Source of the DNA: Salinispora mooreana
GTDB lineage: Bacteria; Actinomycetota; Actinomycetes; Mycobacteriales; Micromonosporaceae
Direction of reading: 5' to 3'
Length of the DNA stretch: 64,000 nucleotides
Assembly: GCF_000379065.1 (NCBI RefSeq)
Contig: NZ_KB900614.1
Span: 1,911,049 to 1,975,048, forward strand
The translations under genes and the position numbers were made by a program. This document shows positions 9,842-19,311 of this stretch, one piece after another (within the stretch, counting starts at the first letter, position 1; each line of letters opens with the position of its first letter). The notes under the pieces were generated by a model that ran no database searches, was not told the origin of the DNA, and worked only from the letters and a program-made list of their open reading frames with translations.

Positions 9842-11027
9842 TCGTGCGCCCCCCGCTGTGGTTGCGACCCTCGATGAGCTCGGCGAAGCGGTCGAACAGA
9901 TAGTCCGCGTCATGCGGACCGGCCGCCGCCTCCGGGTGGTACTGGACGGTGAAGGCGGGCACGTCACGCGCTCGCAGCCCCTCGACCACGTTGTCGTTGA
10001 GGCAGACGTGCGAGACCTCGATTCCGCCGAACTCGGTCTCGACCACCCGGTCCGGCACGACGGCCCCCGGCTCGGCGCCGGGGAACGCGACGGCGAAGCC
10101 GTGATTGTGGCTGGTCACCTCGACCTTACCGGTGGCCCGGTCGAGCACCGGCTGGTTGATCCCGCGGTGGCCGTAACCAAGTTTGTACGTGCCGAATCCC
10201 AGCGCCCGACCAAGGATCTGACTGCCGAAGCAGATGCCGAAGAGCGGCACCCCGCTGGCGAGCGCCGCGCGCGCCAGGGCCACCGGGCCGTCGGCGGTCG
10301 CCGGGTCACCGGGGCCGGGCGAGAGGAAGATCGCATCCGCGCCGGTGGCCCGCAGTTCATCGATGCCCGAGTGAGCCGGCAGGACATGGGTGGTGACACC
10401 CCGCGCCGCGAGCCGCCGGGGCACGTTCCGCTTGATGCCGAGGTCCAGGGCGGCGACGGTGAACCGGTGCTCCCCCTCGGCCTCGACAACGTACGGCTGC
10501 GGGGTGGTCACCTCGGCGGAGAGGTCCGCGCCGATCATCTGTGGGGCCTGCCGGACCCGGGTCAGCAGCGCCTGCGGATCGGTCTCCACGCTGGAGACCC
10601 CGGCCCGCATCGCGCCCCGCTCCCGCAGGTGCCGGGTGAGCGCCCGGGTGTCCACACCGCTGATGCCGACCACCCCCTCAGCGGTGAGCCGGTCCTCCAG
10701 ACCACCGGTGGCTCGCCAGTTCGAGCCGATCCGGGCGGGATCACGGACCACGTACCCGGCGACCCAGATCCGGCCGGACTCGTCATCCTCGCCGTTGACC
10801 CCGGTGTTGCCGATGTGCGGCGCGGTCTGCACCACCACCTGCCGGTGGTAGGACGGATCGGTGAGCGTCTCCTGGTAGCCGGTCATTCCGGTGTTGAAGA
10901 CCGCTTCGCCGAAGGTCTCCCCGACGCTGCCGTACGCCTCGCCGTGGAACGTGCGCCCGTCCTCCAGGACGAGAATCGCCGGTCGCCGCCTCACGCCGCG
11001 CACCCCGCGCTCCGGGTCACGCGGCAC
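9834..11027 (-). CDS. carA: Carbamoyl-phosphate synthase small (glutaminase) subunit
   Basis: Hydrolyses glutamine and channels ammonia to CarB. The 397-residue protein has the N-terminal CarA domain ([20 protein letters not shown]) and a class I glutaminase domain with the nucleophile Cys in [15 protein letters not shown] and the His-Glu pair in [18 protein letters not shown] replaces the commoner GICLGHQ. Three GTG starts lie close together (11027, 11003, 10994); 11027 is given, but family homology ([16 protein letters not shown]) would fit 10994 as well. Followed by carB with an overlap. Confidence 0.95.
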   Translation of the reverse strand: MPRDPERGVRGVRRRPAILVLEDGRTFHGEAYGSVGETFGEAVFNTGMTGYQETLTDPSYHRQVVVQTAPHIGNTGVNGEDDESGRIWVAGYVVRDPARIGSNWRATGGLEDRLTAEGVVGISGVDTRALTRHLRERGAMRAGVSSVETDPQALLTRVRQAPQMIGADLSAEVTTPQPYVVEAEGEHRFTVAALDLGIKRNVPRRLAARGVTTHVLPAHSGIDELRATGADAIFLSPGPGDPATADGPVALARAALASGVPLFGICFGSQILGRALGFGTYKLGYGHRGINQPVLDRATGKVEVTSHNHGFAVAFPGAEPGAVVPDRVVETEFGGIEVSHVCLNDNVVEGLRARDVPAFTVQYHPEAAAGPHDADYLFDRFAELIEGRNHSGGRTNA

Positions 11028-11052
11028 TGCCCCACCGCACTGCGTACTCGCA

Positions 11053-12330
11053 TCACTTCACTGCCTTTCCGTCCAGAACCGTCGCCTCGCCGCGCAGGAA
11101 GGTCGCCACGATGCGACCCGGCAGCGTCATGCGGGCGTACGGGGTGTTGCTGCTGCGGCTGGCCAACTCGGTCGGCTCGATCACGCGCTGCGCCGCCGGA
11201 TCCACCAGGGTCAGGTTCGCCGGTGCGCCCGGCGCCGGGTCATGGCCGTGTTCGGTGAGGCCAGCGATCCGGGCGGGGGTGCGGGACATCCGCTCGGCGA
11301 TGAGGTCCCACCGCGGGCCGAGCACGTCCAGCGTGATGGAGAGCGCCGTCTCCAGGCCGAGCATGCCCGGCCGGGCGTACGCCCACTCGCACTCCTTGTC
11401 CTCCACGGCGTGCGGGGCGTGGTCGGTGGCGACGATGTCCACGACCCCCTCGGCCAGCGCGGTGCGCAGCGCGGCGACATCGGCGGCGGTCCGCAGCGGC
11501 GGGTTGACCTTGTAGACCGGGTCGTAGGTGACCGCCTTCTCGTCGGTCAACAACAGGTGGTGCGGGGTGACCTCGGCGGTGACCCGAACACCGCGGGCCT
11601 TGGCCTGCCGCAGCACCCCGACGCTGCCGGCCGTGGAGACGTGGCAGATGTGCAGGCGGCTCCCCACGTGCTCGGCGAGCAGCACGTCCCGGGCGATGAT
11701 CGCCTCCTCGGCGACCGCCGGCCAACCAGTCAGGCCGAGGCGGGTGGAGATCTCCCCCTCGTGCATCTGGGCGCCCTCGGTCAGCCGTGGCTCCTCGGCG
11801 TGCTGGGCAACGACGCCGTCGAACGCCTTCACGTATTCCAGGGCCCGGCGCATCAACCGCGGGTCGGCGACGCAGTGTCCGTCGTCGGAGAAGATCCGGA
11901 CCCGGGCGGCGGAGTCGGCCATCGCGCCCAACTCGGCCAGGCGCTCGCCGGCCAGCCCGACCGTGACGGCGCCGATCGGCTGCACGTCCACCAGCCCGGC
12001 CTCCCGACCCAGCCGCCAGACCTGCTCCACCACACCGGCGGTGTCGGCGACCGGAGAGGTGTTCGCCATCGCGCAGACCGCCGTGTAGCCGCCGAGCGCC
12101 GCGGCCCGAGAGCCGGTCTCGACGGTCTCGGCGTCTTCCCGGCCGGGCTCGCGTAGATGGGTGTGCAGGTCCACCAGGCCGGGCAGGGCGACCAGGCCGG
12201 TGCCGTCGACCACGACCGCGCCGGCGGCCGTCAGGCCCACGCCGGTCTCGGCCACGACGCCGTCGCGGATCAGCAGGTCGGTCGGCGCGGCGCCGAGGAC
12301 GCTCACGTTGGTGATCAGATACGCGGTCAC
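11053..12330 (-). CDS. pyrC: Dihydroorotase
   Basis: Zinc amidohydrolase that closes carbamoyl-aspartate to dihydroorotate. The 425-residue protein has the metal-binding [16 protein letters not shown] at about residues 55-70, [10 protein letters not shown] around 230, and [14 protein letters not shown] around 300. The length and the DKECEW segment fit the type I/actinobacterial class. GTG start at 12330 overlaps the pyrB stop by four bases (GTGA), showing translational coupling. The downstream gene carA starts 25 bases away. Confidence 0.96.
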   Translation of the reverse strand: MTAYLITNVSVLGAAPTDLLIRDGVVAETGVGLTAAGAVVVDGTGLVALPGLVDLHTHLREPGREDAETVETGSRAAALGGYTAVCAMANTSPVADTAGVVEQVWRLGREAGLVDVQPIGAVTVGLAGERLAELGAMADSAARVRIFSDDGHCVADPRLMRRALEYVKAFDGVVAQHAEEPRLTEGAQMHEGEISTRLGLTGWPAVAEEAIIARDVLLAEHVGSRLHICHVSTAGSVGVLRQAKARGVRVTAEVTPHHLLLTDEKAVTYDPVYKVNPPLRTAADVAALRTALAEGVVDIVATDHAPHAVEDKECEWAYARPGMLGLETALSITLDVLGPRWDLIAERMSRTPARIAGLTEHGHDPAPGAPANLTLVDPAAQRVIEPTELASRSSNTPYARMTLPGRIVATFLRGEATVLDGKAVK

Positions 12331-13253
12331 CGGTTGTTCCCTCCGAGTAGCAGGTAGAGGACGGCCATCCGGACGGAGACGCCGTTGGCGACCTGTTCGA
12401 CAATGGTGGAGCGGGGCGAGTCGGCCACCTCGGAGGTGATCTCCATGCCCCGGTTCATCGGGCCGGGGTGCATCACGATCGCGTGCTCCGGCAGCCGCCG
12501 CATCCGCGAGCCGTCCAGGCCGTAACGGCGGGCGTACTCGCGGGCGGACGGAAAGTAGGAGTCGTTCATGCGCTCCCGCTGCACCCGCAGCATCATGACC
12601 ACGTCCGACTGCGGCAGCACCGAGTCCAGGTCGTAGCAGACGGCGGTGCCGGGCGCGAGGGCCGCGGCGATGTCCACCGGGATCAGCGGGGGCGGGCCGA
12701 CCAGGGTGACCTTGGCGCCGAGGGTGGAGAGCAGCAGGACATTGGAGCGCGCCACCCGGCTGTGCAGCACGTCACCGACCACCGCCACCGACAGACCGGC
12801 GAGCCGGCCCAGCCGGGAACGCATCGTGTACGCGTCGAGTAGCGCCTGGGTGGGGTGCTCGTGGGTACCGTCGCCGGCGTTGACGACCGAGCCGTCGATC
12901 CAGTCGGCCAACTGGTATGGGGCGCCGGAGGCGGGGTGTCGGACGACGACGGCGTCGGCGCCCATCGCCTGGAGGGTGAGCGCGGTGTCCTTGAGGCTCT
13001 CGCCCTTGGCGACGCTGGAGCCCTTGACCGAAAAGTTGATCACATCGGCGCTGAGCCGCTTGGCGGCGGCCTCGAAGGAGATCCGGGTCCGGGTGGAGTC
13101 CTCGTAGAAGAGGTTCACCACGGTCCGACCGCGCAGCGCCGGCAGCTTCTTGACCTCCCGCCCGGCCACGGTCGCCATCTCGGCGGCGGTGTCCAGGATC
13201 TGGAGGGCGGTGCCAGCGTCCAGGTCGGCGCTGGAGAGCAGGTGACGGATCAT
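12327..13253 (-). CDS. pyrB: Aspartate carbamoyltransferase catalytic subunit
   Basis: Joins carbamoyl phosphate and aspartate, the committed step of pyrimidine synthesis. The 308-residue protein carries the carbamoyl-phosphate motif [13 protein letters not shown] at residues 51-63, [14 protein letters not shown] and [12 protein letters not shown] at 13253 starts [12 protein letters not shown]; the frame is open further upstream but holds no family sequence. No pyrI regulatory chain is present, as usual in this phylum. Second gene of the operon, 58 bases after pyrR, overlapping pyrC by four bases. Confidence 0.97.
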   Translation of the reverse strand: MIRHLLSSADLDAGTALQILDTAAEMATVAGREVKKLPALRGRTVVNLFYEDSTRTRISFEAAAKRLSADVINFSVKGSSVAKGESLKDTALTLQAMGADAVVVRHPASGAPYQLADWIDGSVVNAGDGTHEHPTQALLDAYTMRSRLGRLAGLSVAVVGDVLHSRVARSNVLLLSTLGAKVTLVGPPPLIPVDIAAALAPGTAVCYDLDSVLPQSDVVMMLRVQRERMNDSYFPSAREYARRYGLDGSRMRRLPEHAIVMHPGPMNRGMEITSEVADSPRSTIVEQVANGVSVRMAVLYLLLGGNNR

Positions 13254-13311
13254 GCGCCGAGCTCCCTTCCGGTCGTGACCAGCAGACGGCGCCGCGCCGC
13301 GCCCCGCGGGC

Positions 13312-13893
13312 TCACCGGGCACCGCCGTAGAGCCGGACCTCGTCCACGCCGTCGGGCTCGGCCAGGGTGACCCGGACACTCTCCGCGAGGGCGGTCGGGA
13401 TGTTCTTGCCCACGTAGTCGGCGCGGATGGGCAGCTCCCGGTGACCGCGATCGACCAGGACGGCGAGCTGCACCGATGCTGGACGACCGACGTCGTTCAG
13501 CGCGTCGAGCGCCGCCCGCACGGTGCGGCCGGAGAAGAGGACATCGTCGACGAGGACGACTCGCTGGCCGTCGATGCCGCCGGGGGGCACGTCGGTGGGG
13601 CCGACCGCGCGGGTGCCGTGCTGACGCAGGTCGTCCCGGTAGAGGGTGATGTCGAGCACGCCGACCGGGACATCCACCCCCTCAAAGGCGCTGATCCGGG
13701 CGGCGAGCCGCCGGGCGAGCGGTACTCCCCGGGTGGGGATCCCGAGCAGCACAGTCTGCTGGGCACCCTGGGTCTTCTCGAGGATCTGGTGGGCGATGCG
13801 GTCCACCACGCGCTGCACGTCGGCGCTGGTGAGTATCACCTTCACCGAGGGTTGTCGGGTGGTCGTCGAATGGGCAGCCGGTGGGTACGCCAC
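13312..13893 (-). CDS. pyrR: PyrR, uracil-responsive RNA-binding regulator / uracil phosphoribosyltransferase
   Basis: Binds the 5' leader of pyr mRNA when UMP is high and represses the operon; also converts uracil and PRPP to UMP. The 193-residue protein has the PRPP motif [21 protein letters not shown] around residue 115 and [20 protein letters not shown] near the start. GTG at 13893 gives an N-terminal extension [17 protein letters not shown] and is chosen because GGAAGGAGGT lies directly upstream. First gene of the pyr operon; the leader immediately upstream contains a PyrR-binding loop, so autoregulation is expected. Confidence 0.95.
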   Translation of the reverse strand: MAYPPAAHSTTTRQPSVKVILTSADVQRVVDRIAHQILEKTQGAQQTVLLGIPTRGVPLARRLAARISAFEGVDVPVGVLDITLYRDDLRQHGTRAVGPTDVPPGGIDGQRVVLVDDVLFSGRTVRAALDALNDVGRPASVQLAVLVDRGHRELPIRADYVGKNIPTALAESVRVTLAEPDGVDEVRLYGGAR

Positions 13894-13897
13894 GGCA

Positions 13898-13927
13898 GAC
13901 CTCCTTCCCCGCCTCACGGGACGGGTC
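13898..13927 (-). promoter_or_regulatory. PyrR-binding RNA loop overlapping the pyrR ribosome binding site
   Basis: Read on the minus strand, the leader contains UCCCGUGAGGC (13911-13921), which matches the core UCCNGNGAGGY of PyrR anti-antiterminator loops described for Bacillus. The flanking bases (C,G on the 5' side and G on the 3' side) differ from AR...U but keep pairing. An outer GACC (13924-13927) can pair with GGTC (13898-13901), which is part of the Shine-Dalgarno sequence GGAGGT of pyrR. This geometry fits the translational repression known for mycobacterial PyrR. Sequence match seen; binding inferred. Confidence 0.75.
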
Positions 13928-14122
13928 GTTAAAGGATGTCGGAGTGACCGGCGCGAACCGCGAACGGACCGGGCCGGGGCTTCGGGCAACGTTACCAGTG
14001 GTCACCGTCTCGACCGTCGCGGGCCGAGGGCCCGGCGACAGAACGGCGAAACTGGGACAACTCCCCCAGGATGAAACGGGAAAGTTCACGACCACTTGAC
14101 CGGCTGTCCCAATCCCCGTACC

Positions 14123-14137
14123 GTCACGCTCCGTAGC
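14123..14137 (+). promoter_or_regulatory. Candidate BldD operator upstream of bldD
   Basis: The 15-mer GTCACGCTCCGTAGC lies 41 bases before the bldD start. It matches the palindromic BldD consensus NTNACNC(A/T)GNGTNAN at all but two defined positions. BldD represses its own gene in Streptomyces, so a box here is expected. The match is imperfect and could be chance. Confidence 0.45.
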
Positions 14138-14177
14138 GATCGACGGGAGAACCCCGAGCAGCACTGGGAGTGTCTGA

Positions 14178-14666
14178 ATGCCCTCTGAGTACGCCAAGTC
14201 GCTGGGCGCCCGCCTGCGCTCCATTCGCCAACAGCAGGGCCTTTCCCTGCAGGGCGTAGAGGAAAAGTCCAACGGACGGTGGAAGGCCGTCGTGGTCGGC
14301 TCCTACGAGCGCGGCGACCGAGCCGTCACCGTGTCCCGCCTAGCCGAGCTGGCCGATTTCTACCGTGTTCCCGTCTCCGAGCTGCTGCCCGACGGCAGTG
14401 GTGTCCGCCACGAGCCAACCAGCAAGATCGTGCTGGACCTCGAGCGGCTCTACGACGAGGCCTCGGAGGAGCTCGCCTATGTCGCCCGGTACGCCCGCGC
14501 GATTCAGCAGCAACGCGGCGACTACAACGGCCGGGTGCTGTCGATCCGCGCCGACGACCTGCGTGCCCTGGCGATCGTCTACGACGCGTCGCCGTCTGGC
14601 CTGATCGAGCGGCTGAACGAGCACGGGGTCCTGGTCGCCGACCCCAGGGCGTTCTTCGCCTCCTGA
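14178..14666 (+). CDS. bldD: BldD, c-di-GMP-dependent master repressor of development
   Basis: Represses sporulation genes during vegetative growth when dimerised by tetrameric c-di-GMP. The 162-residue protein has an N-terminal XRE-type helix-turn-helix (LGARLRSIRQQQGLSLQGVEEK, WKAVVVGSYERGDRAVTVSRLAELADFY, residues 9-62) and a C-terminal domain that retains the c-di-GMP signature RGD-X8-RXXD: Arg113-Gly-Asp115 and Arg124-x-x-Asp127. ATG at 14178 has GGGAG seven bases upstream. It stands alone on the plus strand between pyrR and nusB, a conserved actinomycete position. The intact signature implies it still senses c-di-GMP. Confidence 0.97.
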   Translation: MPSEYAKSLGARLRSIRQQQGLSLQGVEEKSNGRWKAVVVGSYERGDRAVTVSRLAELADFYRVPVSELLPDGSGVRHEPTSKIVLDLERLYDEASEELAYVARYARAIQQQRGDYNGRVLSIRADDLRALAIVYDASPSGLIERLNEHGVLVADPRAFFAS

Positions 14667-14679
14667 GTAGCGCCACCCG

Positions 14680-14711
14680 AAAGGGCCCGTGCCGAGCGGC
14701 ACGGGCCCTTT
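14680..14711. terminator. Strong bidirectional terminator between bldD and nusB
   Basis: A perfect 15-base stem, AAAGGGCCCGTGCCG and its complement, with a 2-base loop, begins 14 bases after the bldD stop. The convergent gene nusB ends at 14767, so the hairpin probably serves both strands; the A/T ends of the stem give a short U-run in each direction. Confidence 0.9.
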
Positions 14712-14766
14712 CGACCATCCGGTCTCGCTTCCGGCCAGCTCGCTGCCGAGCCAGCACCCCGGGTGG

Positions 14767-15201
14767 CTACCGGGTGGTGTACTCCGCGATCCGGCCGAGG
14801 ATGCCGTTGAGGAACCGCGGTGAATCGTCGGTCGACATCTGCCGCGCCAACTCCACCGCCTCGCTGATCGCCACCGCGTCGTCGATCTCGTCCACGTAGA
14901 GCAGCTCGTAGACCGCGATCCGGGCGAGGTTGCGATCAACAGTCGGCATCCGGTCCAGCGTCCACCCCTCGGCGTAGCTGGCGATCAGCTCGTCAACCCG
15001 GTCCAGGTGGGCAGCGACCCCCTCCACCAGGCCGACCGCGTAGCCCAGGTGCTCCGGTCGGGGCTTCTCGATCCGCTCCACGTAGCCGGCGAGCACCTCA
15101 ACCGGTGGACGGCCCCGCAGGTCCGCCTCGAAGAGCACGTCCAGCGCCCGTTTCCGCGCCTTGCGGCGCGCCGGCATCTGCTGCTTGGGCCCCTCGGCCA
15201 T
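14767..15201 (-). CDS. nusB: Transcription antitermination factor NusB
   Basis: Binds boxA RNA with NusE/S10 and promotes antitermination of rRNA operons. The 144-residue protein is all-helical with ARRKARKRALDVLFEADLRG near the N-terminus and the family signature LDRMPTVDRNLARIAVYELLY at residues 81-101. ATG at 15201 shares one base with the efp stop (TGATG), so the two are translationally coupled. Order efp-nusB is the usual one. Confidence 0.96.
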   Translation of the reverse strand: MAEGPKQQMPARRKARKRALDVLFEADLRGRPPVEVLAGYVERIEKPRPEHLGYAVGLVEGVAAHLDRVDELIASYAEGWTLDRMPTVDRNLARIAVYELLYVDEIDDAVAISEAVELARQMSTDDSPRFLNGILGRIAEYTTR

Positions 15202-15758
15202 CAGGCGCGGCCGAGGTAACGGCCGTCGCGGGTGTCGACCTTGATCTTCTCGCCGGTGGTGATGAAGAGCGGCACCTGCACGGTCGCGCCGGTCTCGACC
15301 GTGGCCGGCTTGCTACCACCGGTCGAACGGTCTCCCTGGAGGCCCGGCTCGGTATACGTGATCTCGAGCACCACGCTGGTCGGCAGCTCCACGTAGAGCG
15401 GCACCCCCTCGTGGGTGGCGACAGTCGCCTCGGCCTCGGGCAGCAGGTAGTTCGCAGCCTCGCCGACCGTGTCGCCGAGCACATTGATCTGGTCGAACGT
15501 CTCCAGGTCCATGAAGACGAAATCCTCGCCGTCGGCGTACAGGTACTGCATCGTACGCTTGTCGACGGTGGCGGTCTCGACCTTGGTGCCCGCATTGAAG
15601 GTCTTGTCGACCACCTTGCCGGAGAGCACGTTCTTCAGCGTGGTGCGCACGAACGCACCACCCTTTCCGGGCTTGACGTGCTGGAACTCGACGACGGCCC
15701 AGAGCTCACCGTCGAGGTTGAGTACCATGCCGTTTTTCAGGTCGTTGGTGGTGGCCAT
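15201..15758 (-). CDS. efp: Translation elongation factor P
   Basis: Relieves ribosome stalling at proline runs. The 185-residue protein has the three beta-barrel EF-P layout, with the tip loop [12 protein letters not shown] at residues 27-38 carrying the conserved Lys, and the C-terminal signature ([16 protein letters not shown]). Length is normal. ATG at 15758 with AGGA five bases upstream. A close match to a vegetative promoter lies just upstream, so efp-nusB can be expressed apart from the aro genes. Proline-rich proteins in this window (the 766-residue membrane protein, SecD) are likely clients. Confidence 0.97.
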   Translation of the reverse strand: MATTNDLKNGMVLNLDGELWAVVEFQHVKPGKGGAFVRTTLKNVLSGKVVDKTFNAGTKVETATVDKRTMQYLYADGEDFVFMDLETFDQINVLGDTVGEAANYLLPEAEATVATHEGVPLYVELPTSVVLEITYTEPGLQGDRSTGGSKPATVETGATVQVPLFITTGEKIKVDTRDGRYLGRA

Positions 15759-15769
15759 TTCCTGCCTTG

Positions 15770-15797
15770 ATCATAAGGTGGCGGACAGACCCAGCAA
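15770..15797 (-). promoter_or_regulatory. Predicted sigma-70-type promoter of efp
   Basis: On the minus strand TTGCTG (15792-15797) and TATGAT (15770-15775) are separated by 16 bases, a good vegetative promoter for a GC-rich actinomycete. The -10 box ends 11 bases before the efp ATG, so the transcript would have a very short leader. Inferred from sequence only. Confidence 0.6.
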
Positions 15798-15853
15798 GTC
15801 TACTAGGCCGCGTTTGGGCAGGCTCGCCCGAGCAAGCCGCGCCCTGCCGGCGG

Positions 15854-16285
15854 TCAGCGAGCCCGGGCCGCCAGGTGATGCAGAGCCAGGCGGTAGCCGT
15901 CCACGCCCAGCCCACAGATCACCCCGGTCGCCACTGCCGAGACCACCGAGTGGTGCCGGAACGCCTCCCGGGCATGGATGTTGGAGAGGTGCACCTCGAC
16001 CAGCGGGGCACGCAGCAGGGCACAGGCGTCCCGTACCGCGATCGAGTAGTGCGACCAGGCAGCGGGATTGAGCACCACGCACGCGCCCAGGTCAGCAGCC
16101 TCGTGCAGCCAGCCGAGCAGCTCATGCTCGGCGTCGGTCTGCCGGACGACCACCTCCAACCCCAGCTCCCGCCCGGTCTGCTGGCACAGCTCGACCAGGT
16201 CGGCGTAGGTGGTGGTGCCGTAGACCTCCGGTTGCCGGGTGCCCAGGCGGCCCAGATTGGGCCCGTTGAGCACGTACACCCTCAT
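15854..16285 (-). CDS. aroQ: Type II 3-dehydroquinate dehydratase
   Basis: Third shikimate step: trans-elimination of water from 3-dehydroquinate. The 143-residue protein starts [23 protein letters not shown], with the active-site loop containing Arg and Tyr around residues 17-22. [16 protein letters not shown] carries the substrate-binding Asn, and [18 protein letters not shown] the catalytic His. ATG at 16285 overlaps the aroB stop by four bases. An efp promoter follows. Confidence 0.96.
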   Translation of the reverse strand: MRVYVLNGPNLGRLGTRQPEVYGTTTYADLVELCQQTGRELGLEVVVRQTDAEHELLGWLHEAADLGACVVLNPAAWSHYSIAVRDACALLRAPLVEVHLSNIHAREAFRHHSVVSAVATGVICGLGVDGYRLALHHLAARAR

Positions 16286-17355
16286 TCGGCAATCTCCTGG
16301 TAGGCGGCGTACAGCAGATCGTCGGCGGGCGCCTCGAGAATCGTCGGGCGGGCGAGCCCGGCCAACACCACGAAGCGCAGGATGCTGCCCCGCGCCTTCT
16401 TGTCCACCCGCATCGTGGCGAGCAGGTCCGGCCAGGCCTCCGCCCGATATCCGGTGGGCAGGCCGAGCGCCTCCACCACCGCTCGGTGCCGCTGCGCGGT
16501 CCGCGCGTCCAGCCGGCCTTCGAGCTGGGCCAGGGTCGCCGCGTAGACCAGCCCCACCGCGACCGCGTCCCCGTGCCGCCAGCGGTAGCCCTCCACCTTC
16601 TCGATGGCGTGCGCCAGGGTGTGCCCGTAGTTCAGTATCTCCCGGGCTCCCGACTCGCGAAGGTCACCGGCGACGACCTGCGCCTTGACCCGGATCGCCC
16701 GCTCGATCAGCTCCCGGAGCACCGGCCCCGCCGGGTCAACGGCGACGGCGGGATCCCGCTCGACCAACTCCAGGATCACCGGATCGGCGATGAAACCACA
16801 TTTGACCACCTCGGCCATTCCCGCAGCCAGGTCGGCCGGGGAGAGGCTGTCCAGCGCGGTCAGGTCACAGATCACCCCGGCCGGTGGGTGGAAGGCGCCG
16901 ACCAGGTTCTTGCCGGTGGAGGTGTTGATCCCGGTCTTACCACCCACCGCCGCGTCAACCATGCCCAGCAGCGACGTCGCCACCGGCACCCAGCGCACCC
17001 CGCGCAGCCAGCAGGCCGCGACGAAGCCAGCCAGGTCGGTGACCGCGCCGCCGCCCACGCCAACGACGGCGTCGGCGCGGGTGAAGCCCGCCGCACCGAG
17101 CCGTTCCCAACAGCTGGCGGCGACCTCGATCTGCTTGCCCGCCTCCGCGTCCGGCACCTCGACCAGCAGCGGCGTCACCCCGGCCGCCCGGGTCCGCTCC
17201 GCCAGCTGCTCGGCCCGGCCCCGCATCGGCGACGCGTACAGCACGGCCAGCCGCTGCGCGCCCGGCAGCAACTGTGGCGGGTCGACCAGGTCCCGCCCCA
17301 CCAGCACGTCGTAGGGTCGGTCACCACCAACCACGATCCGGGTCATCTCGTTCAT
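16282..17355 (-). CDS. aroB: 3-dehydroquinate synthase
   Basis: Second shikimate step: NAD+ and metal dependent cyclisation of DAHP. The 357-residue protein has [18 protein letters not shown] (NAD site, about residue 95), [34 protein letters not shown], and metal-ligand histidines in [15 protein letters not shown]. Two in-frame ATGs are close (17355 and 17346); the upstream one is given, without a strong ribosome site for either. It is 92 bases from aroK and overlaps aroQ. Confidence 0.95.
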   Translation of the reverse strand: MNEMTRIVVGGDRPYDVLVGRDLVDPPQLLPGAQRLAVLYASPMRGRAEQLAERTRAAGVTPLLVEVPDAEAGKQIEVAASCWERLGAAGFTRADAVVGVGGGAVTDLAGFVAACWLRGVRWVPVATSLLGMVDAAVGGKTGINTSTGKNLVGAFHPPAGVICDLTALDSLSPADLAAGMAEVVKCGFIADPVILELVERDPAVAVDPAGPVLRELIERAIRVKAQVVAGDLRESGAREILNYGHTLAHAIEKVEGYRWRHGDAVAVGLVYAATLAQLEGRLDARTAQRHRAVVEALGLPTGYRAEAWPDLLATMRVDKKARGSILRFVVLAGLARPTILEAPADDLLYAAYQEIAE

Positions 17356-17447
17356 CGCGGGCAGCCTAGCTGAGGCGACCGGGCCGATCGCGGCGACGGG
17401 CACCGCGTCCCGCAACCGTTGACCGCCCGGCTGACCCACAGTGCCGG

Positions 17448-17951
17448 TCAGGCGGGGAACAGCGCGGCGACCTCGGCCGCGAGCTGCTCCGGCGTCCGGC
17501 CGTCGGTCACCACCGTCGCGGTCGCCACCGCGGCGTAGTGCGGCCGGCGCTGCTCCAGCAGATGTTTGAGGGTGGCCCGGGGGTTGACCGCGAGCAGGGG
17601 ACGCCCCGCGCCGAGACCGACCCGGCGGACCGCGTCGGGCAGCTCCACCGACAGGTACACGACGGTCTGCCCAGCCAGCGCGGACCGGGTCTGTTCGGCG
17701 AGCACGGCACCACCGCCGAGGGCGAGCACGCCGTCGGCGGTGGCGAGCGCCGTCGCCACCGCCGCCCGTTCCAGGGTACGGAAGTGTTCCTCCCCCTCGT
17801 CGATGAAGATCTCCGAGATCGGCTTGCCCGCCATCGCCTCGATGTCGAGATCGGTGTCCCGGAACCCCACTCCGAGCAATTCGGCGAGCGCCCGCCCGAC
17901 GGTGGTCTTACCCGAGCCGGGTGCGCCGACCAGGACGCAGACCGGCGCCAT
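17448..17951 (-). CDS. aroK: Shikimate kinase
   Basis: Phosphorylates shikimate with ATP. The 167-residue protein starts [33 protein letters not shown] is the P-loop. DTDLDIE binds shikimate and Mg, FRTLERAAV supplies the RxxE pair, and LALGGGAVL the Walker-B-like glycine run. ATG at 17951 shares one base with the aroC stop (TGATG), so aroC and aroK are coupled. Length is normal. Confidence 0.96.
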   Translation of the reverse strand: MAPVCVLVGAPGSGKTTVGRALAELLGVGFRDTDLDIEAMAGKPISEIFIDEGEEHFRTLERAAVATALATADGVLALGGGAVLAEQTRSALAGQTVVYLSVELPDAVRRVGLGAGRPLLAVNPRATLKHLLEQRRPHYAAVATATVVTDGRTPEQLAAEVAALFPA

Positions 17952-19129
17952 CAGCGGACGACCAGCGCGTCGAGGTAGCCGGCGAGGTTTCGGCGCTGCT
18001 CGGCCACCGAGTCGCCGCCGAGCTTCTCCACCGCCGCCTCGGCCAGCACCAGCGCCACCATCGCCTCGGCGACGACCCCCGCGGCCGGAACCGCACAGAC
18101 GTCCGAGCGCTGGTTGATCGCGGTGGCGGGCGCACCGGAGGTGATATCCACCGTCGACAGGGCGCGGTTCAGGGAGGAGATCGGCTTCATCGCGGCCCGC
18201 ACCCGCAGCGGCTCCCCGGTGGTGATGCCCCCCTCCAGGCCGCCGGCCCGGTCGGTGACTCGCCGCACACCGGTCGCGGTGGGGATGATCTCGTCGTGCG
18301 CGACAGAGCCCCGGGAACGCGCCTGCTGCCAGCCGTCGCCGATCTCCACCCCCTTGATCGCCTGAATGGACATCAACGCGGTGGCCAACCGGGCATCTAG
18401 CTTCCGGTCCCACTGCACGTGGCTGCCGAGCCCCGGGGGCACCCCGTACGCCAGCACCTCGACCACGCCGCCGAGCGTGTCGGCGTCCTTCTTTGCCGCG
18501 TCAACCTCGGCGACCATCCGGAGGCTCGCCTCCGGGTCCAGACAGCGCAGCGGGTCCGCGTCGATCCGCTCGGCGTCGGCCGGGCTGGGTCGCAGCCCCG
18601 GCTTCGTGGCGACTGTCCCCAGCTCCACGACGTGCGAGACGACCTCGATGCCCAACGCCTGCCGGAGCAGGGCCTTGGCGACGGTGCCGACGGCGACCCG
18701 GGCAGCCGTCTCCCGGGCGCTGGCCCGCTCCAGGATCGGGCGGGCATCGGTGTGCCCGTACTTCTGCATGCCGGCCAGGTCGGCGTGCCCCGGTCGGGGA
18801 CGGGTCAACGGCGCGTTACGGGCCTGCCCGGCCAGTTCCGCCGAGTCGACCGGGTCGGCGGCCATGACCGTGCGCCACTTGGGCCACTCGGAGTTGCCGA
18901 CCCGGATCGCCACGGGACTGCCCAGGGTCACCCCGTGCCGCAGCCCGCCGATGATCTCGATCTCGTCCTGCTCGAACGCCATCCGGGCGCCCCGCCCATA
19001 GCCGAGTCGACGCCGGGCAAGCTCACCAGCGATCTCCTCGGTGGTCACCTCGACCCCGGCCGGGACCCCCTCGAGCAACGCGACGAGGGCGGGACCGTGT
19101 GATTCCCCTGCAGTCAACCAGCGCAACAC
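17951..19129 (-). CDS. aroC: Chorismate synthase
   Basis: Last step of the shikimate pathway: converts EPSP to chorismate using reduced FMN as catalyst. The 392-residue protein begins [24 protein letters not shown] and has the FMN-binding [36 protein letters not shown] around residues 100-135. GTG at 19129 is chosen from homology; it lacks a clear ribosome site, and the frame is open to 19171. First gene of aroC-aroK-aroB-aroQ. aroE, which acts two steps earlier, lies 14 kb away beyond the polysaccharide block. Confidence 0.95.
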   Translation of the reverse strand: MLRWLTAGESHGPALVALLEGVPAGVEVTTEEIAGELARRRLGYGRGARMAFEQDEIEIIGGLRHGVTLGSPVAIRVGNSEWPKWRTVMAADPVDSAELAGQARNAPLTRPRPGHADLAGMQKYGHTDARPILERASARETAARVAVGTVAKALLRQALGIEVVSHVVELGTVATKPGLRPSPADAERIDADPLRCLDPEASLRMVAEVDAAKKDADTLGGVVEVLAYGVPPGLGSHVQWDRKLDARLATALMSIQAIKGVEIGDGWQQARSRGSVAHDEIIPTATGVRRVTDRAGGLEGGITTGEPLRVRAAMKPISSLNRALSTVDITSGAPATAINQRSDVCAVPAAGVVAEAMVALVLAEAAVEKLGGDSVAEQRRNLAGYLDALVVR

Positions 19130-19176
19130 AACGGTCAGTCTGGCACGCCCGGTCGGCACCAGGTGCCACACCCGCC

Positions 19177-19213
19177 CCGTCCCGCCCTGCGGACACGGCT
19201 GTCCGCGGGACGG
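19177..19213. repeat. Long interrupted hairpin between aroC and the antiporter gene
   Basis: Arms CCGTCCC (19177-19183) and GGGACGG (19207-19213) enclose a second perfect pair GCGGACA/TGTCCGC with a CGGC loop, with a 5-base bulge on one side: 14 paired bases in all. A perfect 13-base palindrome GGCACCAGGTGCC lies nearby at 19155-19167. Both sit in the divergent gap between aroC and the antiporter, so they may be operator or leader structures. Confidence 0.55.
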
Positions 19214-19311
19214 TCACGATCACCCCGTTGGGAGGGAATCCGTACGATCATGGCGGCCCTCCCGGAAGTCTGGTCGGCGACGACGTGGTTTCGACCCACC
19301 CGGAGGCCCCG

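Noticed and set aside
14279..14899. Plus-strand frame across bldD and its terminator
   Set aside because: It overlaps bldD in another frame and runs through the terminator; the product is Arg/Ala-rich noise.
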